Assembly (NCBI RefSeq): GCF_032598905.1 | Contig: NZ_CP122458.1 | Coordinates: forward strand, 9,821,001 to 9,885,000 | DNA length: 64,000 nucleotides | Direction: 5' to 3' | Source: Streptomyces sp. 11x1 | GTDB taxonomy: Bacteria > Actinomycetota > Actinomycetes > Streptomycetales > Streptomycetaceae | Made by a program: the position numbers and the translations under genes | The notes under the pieces: model-generated | The model's input: the letters and a program-made list of their open reading frames with translations, nothing else | Database searches by the model: none | Told to the model about the DNA's origin: nothing | Shown here: positions 8,452 to 16,696 of the stretch, one piece after another | Position numbering within the stretch: the first letter of the stretch is position 1 | Layout of the letters: every line of letters starts with the position of its first letter

Positions 8452-9720
8452 ATGACCGCACTGTCGCCGCACCTTCGCCAGGCCACGCCCGTGGTGGCGG
8501 CCCGGGGCGAGGGCGTCCACCTCTTCGACCAGGACGGCCGCCGCTACCTCGACTTCACCGCCGGCATCGGCGTCACCAGCACCGGGCACTGTCACCCCAA
8601 GGTCGTCGCGGCAGCCCAGGAGCAGGTGGGCACGCTGATCCACGGCCAGTACACGACGGTCATGCACGAGCCGCTGCGCCGCCTCGTCGACAAGCTCGGC
8701 GAGGTGCTGCCGGCCGGCCTGGACAGCCTGTTCTTCACCAACTCCGGCAGCGAGGCGGTGGAGGCCGCGCTGCGGCTGGCCCGCCAGGCCACCGGCCGCC
8801 CCAACGTCATCGTCTGCCACGGCGGCTTCCACGGCCGCACCGTCGCAGCCGCCTCCATGACGACCTCCGGTACTCGTTTCCGCTCCGGATTCTCCCCGCT
8901 GATGAGCGGCGTCGTCGTCACCCCCTTCCCGTCCGCGTACCGGTACGGCTGGGACGAGGAGACCGCCACCCGCTTCGCCCTGAAGGAGCTCGACTACACG
9001 CTCCAGACGATCTCCTCGCCCGCCGACACGGCCGCGATCATCGTCGAACCGGTCCTCGGCGAGGGTGGCTACGTCCCCGCCAACCACGCCTTCATGGAAG
9101 GCCTGCGCGAGCGCGCGGACCGCCACGGCTTCCTCCTCATCCACGACGAGGTGCAGACCGGCGTCGGCCGCACCGGCCGCTTCTGGGGCCACGACCACTT
9201 CGGCGTCACGCCCGACATCCTCGTCACCGCCAAGGGCCTGGCCAGCGGCTTCCCGCTGTCGGGCATCGCCGCCTCCGAGGAGCTGATGACCAAGGCGTGG
9301 CCCGGCTCGCAGGGCGGCACGTACGGCGCCAACGCCGTCGCCTGCGCCGCGGCGTGCGCCACCCTCGACGTCGTACGCGACGAGAAGCTCGTCGAGAACG
9401 CGGAGGCCATGGGCAAGCGGCTGCGGCAGGGCCTTGAGGCCGTCGCCGACCGGACGCCGGGCATCGGAGACGTGCGCGGCCTCGGTTTGATGCTCGCCAC
9501 CGAGTTCGTCAACGAGGACGGCAGCCCCGACCCCGAAACCGCCGCCCGAGTCCAGCGCGCCGCCGTCGACCAGGGCCTGCTCCTGTTGCTGTGCGGCGCC
9601 TGGAACCAGGTCGTCCGCATGATCCCGGCACTCGTCATCGACGAGACCGCGGTGGACGAGGGCCTCCAGGCGTGGACGACCGCGGTCGAGGCCGGCACAT
9701 CGGGAGCGGCCGAGCGATGA
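8452..9720 (+). CDS. gabT: Class III aminotransferase, 4-aminobutyrate type
   Basis: 422 residues, normal for the family. ATG 8452 follows GGGAG (8441-8445). It should transfer the terminal amino group of GABA or a similar omega-amine to 2-oxoglutarate with PLP. Visible family features: TNSGSEAVEAALRLAR (phosphate-binding region), CHGGFHGRTVAAASMT, the LLIHDEVQTGVGRTGRF segment with the PLP-ring aspartate, and the Schiff-base lysine in TAKGLASG (K261). It overlaps the next gene by ATGA at 9717. The succinate-semialdehyde-type dehydrogenase three genes on supports a GABA-to-succinate route; a related omega-amino acid is possible. Confidence 0.85.
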   Translation: MTALSPHLRQATPVVAARGEGVHLFDQDGRRYLDFTAGIGVTSTGHCHPKVVAAAQEQVGTLIHGQYTTVMHEPLRRLVDKLGEVLPAGLDSLFFTNSGSEAVEAALRLARQATGRPNVIVCHGGFHGRTVAAASMTTSGTRFRSGFSPLMSGVVVTPFPSAYRYGWDEETATRFALKELDYTLQTISSPADTAAIIVEPVLGEGGYVPANHAFMEGLRERADRHGFLLIHDEVQTGVGRTGRFWGHDHFGVTPDILVTAKGLASGFPLSGIAASEELMTKAWPGSQGGTYGANAVACAAACATLDVVRDEKLVENAEAMGKRLRQGLEAVADRTPGIGDVRGLGLMLATEFVNEDGSPDPETAARVQRAAVDQGLLLLLCGAWNQVVRMIPALVIDETAVDEGLQAWTTAVEAGTSGAAER

Positions 9721-12620
9721 CGGACACCGCCACGGCCCTGAAGCCGCTGGTCGCGCGGCTTGCCGAGACCGCTCCCGGCCTGCGGGTGGAGACCGGCCCT
9801 GGCTCCACCGGTCCCTACGCCTACGACGCCTCCAACTACCGGGTCCCGCCGAGGGCCGTGGTGTTTCCCCGCTGCGCCGACGACGTCGTCGTGGTGCTGC
9901 GGGCCTGCCGTGAGACCGGCATCCCCGTCACCGCACGCGGCGGCGGCACCAGTATGGCGGGCAACGCCGTCGGACCCGGCGTCGTACTGGACTTCTCCCG
10001 GTACCTGAACCGGATCCTGGACATCGACCCCGAGGCGCGTACCGCGCGCGTCGAGGCCGGGGTGATCCTGGACGTGCTGCGGTCCGCGACCGCCCTGCAC
10101 GGGCTCACCTTCGGCCCCGACCCCTCCTCGCACAGCCGCTGCACCATCGGCGGCATGATCGGCAACGACGCGTGCGGTAACCGGTCCGTGCGGCACGGGC
10201 GCACCAGCGGGCACATAGAGGCGCTGGAGATCGTGACGGCCGGCGGCGTGCGGGCCGTCGCCGACCGGACCGGACTGCGGGCCGCCGACCCGGAGGACAG
10301 GGACGCCGTCCAGAGTGTCGCAGGTCTGGAAGCGGATCTGCGCCGCCTGATCGACGCCAACCTTGCGTTGCTCCGCACCGAACTGGGCCGTATTCCGCGC
10401 CAGGTCTCCGGCTACCAGCTGCATCACCTGCTGCCCGAGCACGGCTTCGACATGGCCCGTGCGCTGGTGGGCACCGAGGGCTCCTGTGCGGTCGTCACCG
10501 CCGCGACGGTCCGCCTGGTGGCGACCGCACAGGCTTCCACCCTCCTCACCCTCGGATACGACGACGTGGTCGACGCCGCCGAGGATGTCCCGGAGATCCT
10601 GCGCTGGAATCCCACTGCCGTGGAGGGCATGGACGAGGCGATCGTCGCCACCATGAGGGCCCGGCGCGGCCCCGACTCCGTCACCGGTCTCCCTGACGGC
10701 CGTGCCTGGCTGTACGTCGAACTCGACGGCGACGACCAGGCGGCCGTCGACGCCCGCGCCGGCGAACTGCTGGACGTGCTCAAGGCACAGGGCCGGATGA
10801 CCGGCGGGCGGGTCGTGCACAGCCCGGCCGAACAGCGCTCGCTGTGGCGGGTCCGCGAGGACGGAGCGGGGCTTGCCGCCCGACTCGTCGACGGCGGGGA
10901 GTCATGGCCCGGCTGGGAGGACGCGGCCGTCGCCCCCGAGGAGCTGGCCGCCTACCTGCGCGACTTCCGCAAGCTGCTGGCCGCGCACAGCCTGACCGGC
11001 GTGCTGTACGGGCACTTCGGCGCGGGCTGCGTCCACGTACGCATCGACTTCGACCTCGCCACGGACACAGGGCGGGCCGCCACCCGCCGGTTCCTGTCGG
11101 AGGCCGCGGCCCTGGTCGTCGCGCACGGCGGAACCCTGTCGGGCGAACACGGCGACGGACGGGCCCGGGGCGAACTGCTGGAGGTCATGTACAGCCACCG
11201 GATGATCCGGACCTTCGCCGCCTTCAAGGAGATCTTCGACCCCGAAGGCCTGCTCAACCCGGGCGTCATCGTGGCCCCGGCCCCCCTCGACGCCGATCTG
11301 GCGCTGCACACCCCCTCCGACGTGCTGCCCGTCGAGACCCTCTTCTCCTTCCCACACGACGAGGACGGTTTCGCGGGCGCGGTACGCCGCTGTGTCGGCG
11401 TCGGCCGCTGCCGCAGCGACGCGGGCGGCGTGATGTGCCCGAGCTACCGGGCCACCAGGGAGGAGAACGCCTCCACCCGCGGCCGGGCCCGCCTGCTCCA
11501 GGAGATGGTGCGGGGCGGCACCGTCCAGGACGGCTGGCGCTCCACGGAGGTGCGTGACGCCCTCGACCTGTGCCTGTCCTGCAAGGCCTGCTCCAGCGAC
11601 TGTCCGGTCGGCGTCGACATGGCCACGTACAAGGCGGAGTTCCTGCACCAGCACTACAGGGGCAGAGTCAGACCCCGCTCCCACTACTCCCTCGGCTGGC
11701 TGCCCCTGACGTCCAAGCTCGTCGGGTACGCGGCCCGCCCGCTGAACGCGCTGCTGCGCGGACCCGTCGGGAAGCTGCTCGCGCGCCTCGGCGGGGTGAC
11801 CACCAAGCGCCGGATCCCGGCCTTCGCCTCCCGCCGCGCGGTGCGCCGCTCCCTGCGGGCGTCGAGGACCGGCGAACCGGCGAAGACGCTGCTGTTCGTG
11901 GACAGCTTCACCCGCGCCTTCCGCCCCGAGGTGGCCGAGGCCACGAGCCGCGTACTCGCCGACGCGGGCATCCCCTGCACGGCCGAGGACGACCTGTGCT
12001 GCGGCCTGACCTGGGTGAGCACCGGACAGCTGTCCCTCGCACGCCGCGTCATGGCCCGTACCGTCGCCCGCCTGGACAACGGCGACGAACGGCCCATCGT
12101 CGTGGCCGAACCCAGTTGCGCCGCGGCACTCAAGCGTGACGTGCCCGAACTCCTCGGCACCGACGCCGCCCGGCGTGTCGCGGCCCGCGTCCACACCCTC
12201 ACCGGAGCCCTCACCGACTTCGCCGAGCCCGGCTGGACGCCCCCGGAGCTACCGGACAACGTCGTGCTGCAGACCCACTGCCACGAGTACGCCACCTTCA
12301 AGGGCCGCCACCCCCGCGACCTGCTCGGCCGCCTCGGCGTGGCGAAGGTCGACGAGGCCGAGGGCTGCTGCGGACTCGCCGGCAACTTCGGCTTCGAGGA
12401 GCAGCACTACGACACCTCGATGGCCGTTGCCGACCTCGCCCTCAAGCCACGCCTCGACGACATCGGCCCGGGCACACCGGCCGTCGTCGTGGCCGACGGC
12501 TTCAGCTGCGCCACCCAGATCGACCACCTCGCCGGAGACCGGGGCATCCGCGCCCTGCACCTCGCGGAACTGCTCGACCCCGCCGCCGACCGACCCGGAC
12601 AACCAGGAGAGAACTCATGA
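9717..12620 (+). CDS. FAD-binding and Fe-S-binding dehydrogenase (D-lactate / D-2-hydroxyglutarate type fusion)
   Basis: 967 residues. The N-terminal half is a VAO-type FAD domain (TARGGGTSMAGNAVGPG; HSRCTIGGMIGNDACGN) with the FAD-oxidase C domain (LSGEHGDGRARGELLEV) to about residue 540. Two Fe-S segments follow: CVGVGRC...MCP (about 559) and the classical CLSCKACSSDCP (about 619). The C-terminus has two CCG-type domains (DDLCCGLTWVSTGQL; EAEGCCGLAGNFG). Such proteins oxidise D-2-hydroxy acids and pass electrons to quinones. It overlaps both neighbours by ATGA. In a GABA context it could recycle D-2-hydroxyglutarate or oxidise a hydroxy acid made from an aldehyde; that role is inference. 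Confidence 0.85.
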   Translation: MTDTATALKPLVARLAETAPGLRVETGPGSTGPYAYDASNYRVPPRAVVFPRCADDVVVVLRACRETGIPVTARGGGTSMAGNAVGPGVVLDFSRYLNRILDIDPEARTARVEAGVILDVLRSATALHGLTFGPDPSSHSRCTIGGMIGNDACGNRSVRHGRTSGHIEALEIVTAGGVRAVADRTGLRAADPEDRDAVQSVAGLEADLRRLIDANLALLRTELGRIPRQVSGYQLHHLLPEHGFDMARALVGTEGSCAVVTAATVRLVATAQASTLLTLGYDDVVDAAEDVPEILRWNPTAVEGMDEAIVATMRARRGPDSVTGLPDGRAWLYVELDGDDQAAVDARAGELLDVLKAQGRMTGGRVVHSPAEQRSLWRVREDGAGLAARLVDGGESWPGWEDAAVAPEELAAYLRDFRKLLAAHSLTGVLYGHFGAGCVHVRIDFDLATDTGRAATRRFLSEAAALVVAHGGTLSGEHGDGRARGELLEVMYSHRMIRTFAAFKEIFDPEGLLNPGVIVAPAPLDADLALHTPSDVLPVETLFSFPHDEDGFAGAVRRCVGVGRCRSDAGGVMCPSYRATREENASTRGRARLLQEMVRGGTVQDGWRSTEVRDALDLCLSCKACSSDCPVGVDMATYKAEFLHQHYRGRVRPRSHYSLGWLPLTSKLVGYAARPLNALLRGPVGKLLARLGGVTTKRRIPAFASRRAVRRSLRASRTGEPAKTLLFVDSFTRAFRPEVAEATSRVLADAGIPCTAEDDLCCGLTWVSTGQLSLARRVMARTVARLDNGDERPIVVAEPSCAAALKRDVPELLGTDAARRVAARVHTLTGALTDFAEPGWTPPELPDNVVLQTHCHEYATFKGRHPRDLLGRLGVAKVDEAEGCCGLAGNFGFEEQHYDTSMAVADLALKPRLDDIGPGTPAVVVADGFSCATQIDHLAGDRGIRALHLAELLDPAADRPGQPGENS

Positions 12621-14056
12621 CCGACACGCCCACGCAGTTGTTCATCGGTGGTGCCTGGGTGGACGCCTCGGACGGCGCCACCATGCCCGTCGACGACCCC
12701 GCCACCGGCGAGATCCTCTGCCACGTCGCCGACGCCGGTGCCAAGGACGCGAAGCTCGCCGAGGAAGCGGCCGTGCGGGCGCAGGAGGACTGGGCGCGTA
12801 CGGCGCCCCGGGTGCGCAGCGAGATCCTGCGCCGCGCCTACGAGATCATCATCGAGCGCACCGACGAGCTCGCCCACCTGATGACGTCCGAGATGGGCAA
12901 GCCGCTGGCCGAGGCCAGAGGAGAGGTGGCGTACGCGGCGGAGTTCTTCCGCTGGTTCTCCGAGGAGGCCGTGCGTATCGACGGCGGCCTCGCCACCCTG
13001 CCGGACGGCCGCAACCGCATGCTGCTCTCCCGCCGCCCGGTCGGCCCCTGCCTGCTGATCACCCCGTGGAACTTCCCGCTGGCCATGGGCACCCGCAAGA
13101 TCGGCCCGGCGGTCGCCGCCGGTTGCACGATGGTGCTCAAGCCGGCCCCGCAGACCCCTCTGTCCAGCCTTGCCCTCGCCGCGATCCTCAAGGAGGCCGG
13201 GCTGCCGGACGGCGTGCTGAACGTCGTCACCACCTCCCGTGCGGGGGAGGTGTGCGAACCGCTCCTGCGCGGCGGGCGGATTCGCAAGCTCTCCTTCACC
13301 GGTTCCACGGCCGTCGGACAGCTGCTCCTCGCCCAGAGCGCGGATGCGGTGGTCCGGACGTCGATGGAGCTGGGCGGCAACGCGCCGTTCGTGGTCTTCG
13401 AGGACGCCGACCTGGACAAGGCCGTGGACGGCGCGATGGTCGCCAAGATGCGCAACATGGGCGAGGCCTGCACGGCCGCCAACCGTTTCTTCGTGCATCG
13501 CTCGGTGGCGGAGGAGTTCGGGCGGCGGCTGGCCGAGCGGATGGGCGCGCTGGTCGTCGGTCCGGGCACCCGGGACGGCGTCGACGTCGGCCCGCTGATC
13601 GACAGGCGGGGACGTGCCAAGGTGGAGGAACTCGTCAGCGACGCGGTGGAGCGCGGGGCGCAGGTGCTCGTGGGCGGCCGTACCCCCGAAGGCCCCGGCT
13701 GCTTCTACCCACCGACCGTGCTGGCCGACGTCGATCCCGGCAGCCGCCTGATGGACACGGAGATCTTCGGCCCCGTCGCCGCGATCCTCACCTTCGACGA
13801 CGAGGACGAGGTGATACGCCGGGCCAACGACACCCCCTGGGGCCTGGTCGGCTACGTCTTCACCGAGGGCCTCGACCGCGCCCTGCGGGTGAGCGAGCGG
13901 CTGGAGGTGGGCATGGTCGGGCTGAACACGGGCCTGGTGTCCAACCCGGCCGCGCCGTTCGGCGGCGTCAAGCAGTCCGGGCTGGGCCGCGAGGGCGGCC
14001 GGGTCGGGATCGACGAGTTCCTGGAGTACCAGTACCTCGCGGTGCCCGTGAGCTGA
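12617..14056 (+). CDS. gabD: NAD(P)-dependent aldehyde dehydrogenase, succinate-semialdehyde type
   Basis: 479 residues, the usual GabD length. Key segments are TPWNFPLAMGTRKIGPA, the cofactor motif FTGSTAVGQ, the active-site glutamate in MELGGNAPF and the catalytic cysteine in GEACTAANRF (C285), a context typical of succinate-semialdehyde dehydrogenases. It should oxidise the semialdehyde formed by the aminotransferase at 8452. Its start overlaps the preceding stop by ATGA, and a 13-bp hairpin follows about 50 bases after its stop, closing this operon. Confidence 0.88.
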   Translation: MTDTPTQLFIGGAWVDASDGATMPVDDPATGEILCHVADAGAKDAKLAEEAAVRAQEDWARTAPRVRSEILRRAYEIIIERTDELAHLMTSEMGKPLAEARGEVAYAAEFFRWFSEEAVRIDGGLATLPDGRNRMLLSRRPVGPCLLITPWNFPLAMGTRKIGPAVAAGCTMVLKPAPQTPLSSLALAAILKEAGLPDGVLNVVTTSRAGEVCEPLLRGGRIRKLSFTGSTAVGQLLLAQSADAVVRTSMELGGNAPFVVFEDADLDKAVDGAMVAKMRNMGEACTAANRFFVHRSVAEEFGRRLAERMGALVVGPGTRDGVDVGPLIDRRGRAKVEELVSDAVERGAQVLVGGRTPEGPGCFYPPTVLADVDPGSRLMDTEIFGPVAAILTFDDEDEVIRRANDTPWGLVGYVFTEGLDRALRVSERLEVGMVGLNTGLVSNPAAPFGGVKQSGLGREGGRVGIDEFLEYQYLAVPVS

Positions 14057-14103
14057 CGGCGGTCATGCCCTGACCGCGCCGCAGCACGCACCGCGACGGG
14101 CCT

Positions 14104-14141
14104 CACCCGTGCCCGGTCTTCCACGCCGCCGGGCACGGGTG
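14104..14141 (+). terminator. Rho-independent-type hairpin after gabD-like gene
   Basis: CACCCGTGCCCGG (14104-14116) pairs perfectly with 14129-14141 around a 12-base loop. There is no T-run, as is common in Streptomyces terminators. It separates the dehydrogenase operon from the cupin gene. Confidence 0.7.
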
Positions 14142-14180
14142 TGCGGCCATCAATCTCTCGACTCCTAGGAAAGAAAGAAC

Positions 14181-14534
14181 ATGTCGTTCCTGAAGACCAT
14201 CGACACCAATCCCTCCTTCGCGCCGCACAAGTCCGGCCCGCTCCCGGAGCGTCTGGTGTCCGGAGACCCCGCGTTCATGACCTGGCCCCAGGACATCGCC
14301 CGCGGGGAGATGATCCATACAGGCGTCTGGGAAGCGACGCCCGGCGAGACGCGCTCGATCAAGGGCGAGGCCTTCGAGTTCTGCCACATCCTCGCCGGCG
14401 TCGTGGAACTCACGCCGGAAGGCGGCGAGCCGGTGGTCTACAAGGCGGGCGACAGCTTTGTCATGAAGCCGGGCTTCGTCGGTGTCTGGAAGACCGTTGA
14501 AACCGTGCGCAAGATCTACGTGATCGTGAAGTGA
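14181..14534 (+). CDS. Small cupin-domain protein (Cupin_3 / EutQ-like)
   Basis: 117 residues, a single cupin barrel. RBS AGGAAAGAAAG precedes ATG 14181. The segment EAFEFCHILAGVVELTPEGG followed by AGDSFVMKPGFVGVWKTVE is typical of the DUF861/Cupin_3 group. The first cupin motif offers a histidine in FCHILAG, but the full set of metal-binding histidines is not obvious, so it may be a binding or sensing protein rather than an enzyme. It lies between the GABA-type operon and the IclR pair, with a hairpin in front, so it probably has its own promoter. Confidence 0.75.
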   Translation: MSFLKTIDTNPSFAPHKSGPLPERLVSGDPAFMTWPQDIARGEMIHTGVWEATPGETRSIKGEAFEFCHILAGVVELTPEGGEPVVYKAGDSFVMKPGFVGVWKTVETVRKIYVIVK

Positions 14535-14548
14535 CGCCGGTAGCGTCG

Positions 14549-15298
14549 TCAGGCCAGGTGCCGGGCGGTGATCTCCGCCGCCGTCTCGGCGACCAGCCGG
14601 CCCAGCTCGGGCAGCCGTCCGGGCTCGAAGCGGGAGTCGGGCAGGGAGACTGCCACGGCGGCCAGCGGAGTTCCCTCGCCGTCGAGCACGGGTGCCGCGA
14701 TCGCGCAGACACCCTGCAGGTACTGGTTGTGGTTGACGGCGTAGCCGCGCTCTCTCACGCGGTGGAGCTCCGCCCGCAGTTGCTTCGGGTCGGTGATGGT
14801 CTCTTCGCCGTAACCCTCCAGTGTCCCCGCGGTGACCTCGTCTATCTCGGACTTCCTCAGATGGGCGAGGACGGCGTTTCCGGCGGCGGTGGCGTGCAGG
14901 GGCGAAGTGTCGCCGATGGCGTGGAAGGTGCGTACGGCGTGGTCGCAGTCGACGCGGTCGACGACGACCATGCCTTGCAGTGCGTCGGGCACCGACAGGT
15001 GGATGGTCTCGTTCACGGCGTCGCGGAGCCGGATCATGGGTTCGCGGGCGGCGGCGAACAGGCTGGAGCCCTGCAGTGCGGTCGGTCGTACGGCCAGGAC
15101 TCGGGCGCCGATCTCCCAGCGGGTGGTGTCCTTGCGGTTCGCCCGCAGCCAGCCCGCCTCGTTGAGGGTGACCAGTGTGCGCTGCACGGTGGACTTCGGC
15201 AGCCCGAAGATCTTCGTCAGCTCCCCGACGGTCACGGGTTGGTGCCGGGCGACCGCCTCCAGTACCCGCAGTGACCTGGTGACGCTCTTCATTTCCAT
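14549..15298 (-). CDS. IclR-family transcriptional regulator, paralogue 1
   Basis: 249 residues. ATG 15298 has GAGGGGG 6 bases upstream and gives the same N-terminus as paralogue 2. The winged helix-turn-helix (VTVGELTKIFGLPKSTVQRT) is followed by an IclR effector domain (LHATAAGNAVLAH, GYAVNHNQYLQGVCAIAAPV). It is convergent with the cupin gene. The composite palindromic operator at 15371-15409 lies about 75 bases upstream of its start, suggesting autoregulation or cross-regulation by paralogue 2. Ligand unknown. Confidence 0.9.
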   Translation of the reverse strand: MEMKSVTRSLRVLEAVARHQPVTVGELTKIFGLPKSTVQRTLVTLNEAGWLRANRKDTTRWEIGARVLAVRPTALQGSSLFAAAREPMIRLRDAVNETIHLSVPDALQGMVVVDRVDCDHAVRTFHAIGDTSPLHATAAGNAVLAHLRKSEIDEVTAGTLEGYGEETITDPKQLRAELHRVRERGYAVNHNQYLQGVCAIAAPVLDGEGTPLAAVAVSLPDSRFEPGRLPELGRLVAETAAEITARHLA

Positions 15299-15370
15299 TC
15301 GATGCCCCCTCAGACCCGTGGATCCCTGATTCTCACTTCTCGACTCCAGCACGGAGTCACGGTCATGATC

Positions 15371-15409
15371 TGTGCCGTATTCCAGCATAGCGTGCCACGA
15401 TATGGCACG
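15371..15409. promoter_or_regulatory. Composite IclR-type operator, copy B
   Basis: Contains the perfect palindrome CGTGCCA-CGATA-TGGCACG (15391-15409). It is preceded by TGTGCC-GTATTC-CAGCATA (15371-15387), an imperfect second inverted pair. The whole 38-base layout matches copy C at 16496-16533. It lies upstream of IclR paralogue 1. Confidence 0.8.
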
Positions 15410-15584
15410 TGGCTAGGGTTCGGTGGATCGGTGGACCGGCCTTGCGGTGTGCCGGGGTCCCCATTCCCCGCGGCGATGGGCAGCGGCAGGGCCCTGACCA
15501 GGCCTGCCGAGCCGCGTGGTGCGGCCGCTCTGCGTCCGGCCTTCCCCTGGCCGGGCGTAGAGCGGTGGCTGCCGTGACGCGTGA

Positions 15585-15630
15585 CCGAGGGCCGGCCTCG
15601 CACATGCCAGTGTGCGAGGCCGGCCCTCGG
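15585..15630 (-). terminator. 20-bp perfect hairpin behind IclR paralogue 2
   Basis: 15585-15604 pairs perfectly with 15611-15630 (stem starting CCGAGGGCCGGCCTCGCACA) around a 6-base loop. It sits 36 bases beyond the stop of IclR paralogue 2, so it is most simply its terminator. No T-run follows. The stem is unusually long and exact. Confidence 0.75.
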
Positions 15631-15666
15631 GTCGACGGGGCTTGCGGTGCGGTCGTCGTCCGCCGT

Positions 15667-16419
15667 TCAGGCGCCCAGGCGGCGCTGTGAGATCTCCGCG
15701 GCGGTGTCCGCGACGAGGCGGCCCCACTTGGGTGCCTGTTCCTCGTCGTAGCGCGCCTCGGGCATGGAGATGGCCACGGCCGCCAGCGGGGTGCCGTCCT
15801 CGTCGAGCACGGCGGCGGCGACGGCGCAGACGCCCGGACGGAACTGGTTGCGGTTGACCGCGTAGCCGTCGGTGCGGATCCGGTCCAGCTCGGCACGCAA
15901 CTCGTCGGGGTCACCGGGCGTCGTGTCGCTGAACCGCTCCAGCCCGGCCGTGACGAGGTCTTCCACGTCCCGCCTCGGAAGGCGTGCGAGTACGGCGCGC
16001 CCGACGGCTGTGGCGTGCAGAGGTGAGGTGTCGCCGATCGTGTGGAAGGTGCGTACCGGGTGGTCGCAGTCGACGCGGTCCACCACGACCATGCACTGGA
16101 GGGCGTCCGGCACCGACAGGTGGATGGTCTCGTTCACCGCGTCCCGAAGGCGAACCATGGGTTCACGGGCGGCGGCGAACAGGCTGGAGCCCTGCAGTGC
16201 GGCGGGCCGTACGGCCAGGACTCGGGCGCCGATCTCCCAGCGGGTGGTGTCCTTGCGGTTGGCGCGCAGCCAGCCGGCCTCCGCCAGTGTGACCAAGGTG
16301 CGCTGCACCGTGGACTTGGGTAGCCCGAAGAGCTTCGTCAACTCCCCTACGGTTACGGGCTGATGCTGGGCGACCGCCTCCAGGATCCGAAGCGACCTGG
16401 TGACGCTCTTCATTTCCAT
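15667..16419 (-). CDS. IclR-family transcriptional regulator, paralogue 2
   Basis: 250 residues. ATG 16419 has GGGGGGAAAC just upstream and the same MEMKSVTRSLR N-terminus as paralogue 1. The two proteins are nearly identical over the first 110 residues (KSTVQRTLVTL, RANRKDTTRWEIGARVLAVR) and diverge towards the C-terminus, so they are recent tandem duplicates whose ligand-binding domains may have drifted. The gene is divergent from the 13-kb amine operon, with composite operator C between them. It is the most likely direct regulator of that operon. Confidence 0.9.
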   Translation of the reverse strand: MEMKSVTRSLRILEAVAQHQPVTVGELTKLFGLPKSTVQRTLVTLAEAGWLRANRKDTTRWEIGARVLAVRPAALQGSSLFAAAREPMVRLRDAVNETIHLSVPDALQCMVVVDRVDCDHPVRTFHTIGDTSPLHATAVGRAVLARLPRRDVEDLVTAGLERFSDTTPGDPDELRAELDRIRTDGYAVNRNQFRPGVCAVAAAVLDEDGTPLAAVAISMPEARYDEEQAPKWGRLVADTAAEISQRRLGA

Positions 16420-16495
16420 CCGGTTTCCCCCCGTTAATCCTCGAAATTTCTGATGGACACCCTCTTGACTCCTCACTGAGGCCGCTGTCATTCTC

Positions 16496-16533
16496 TGTGC
16501 CAGATTCTAGCACAGCATTCCACATAGTGGCAC
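16496..16533. promoter_or_regulatory. Composite IclR-type operator, copy C
   Basis: TGTGC-CAGATTCTA-GCACA (16496-16513) followed by TTCCA-CATAG-TGGCA (16518-16532). The 38-base layout is the same as copy B and its right half matches copy A. It lies in the divergent region between IclR paralogue 2 and the DAO gene at 16697, the classical place for control of both. The remaining leader down to 16696 shows nothing else firm. Confidence 0.8.
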
Positions 16534-16696
16534 GGCCTTCGGGGGGATTCCCTCGGAAGTGGGCCGGACTGCGAGACGCGGCGGTTGCGAGCCGCAGGTC
16601 CACATGGGGACCTGGCTCCCGCCAAACCATCTCGAATCGAACAATCCTCACGTCGAAGGGCCAGCATGCGCCTCGGCGATACGAAAGGAAAGTCCT

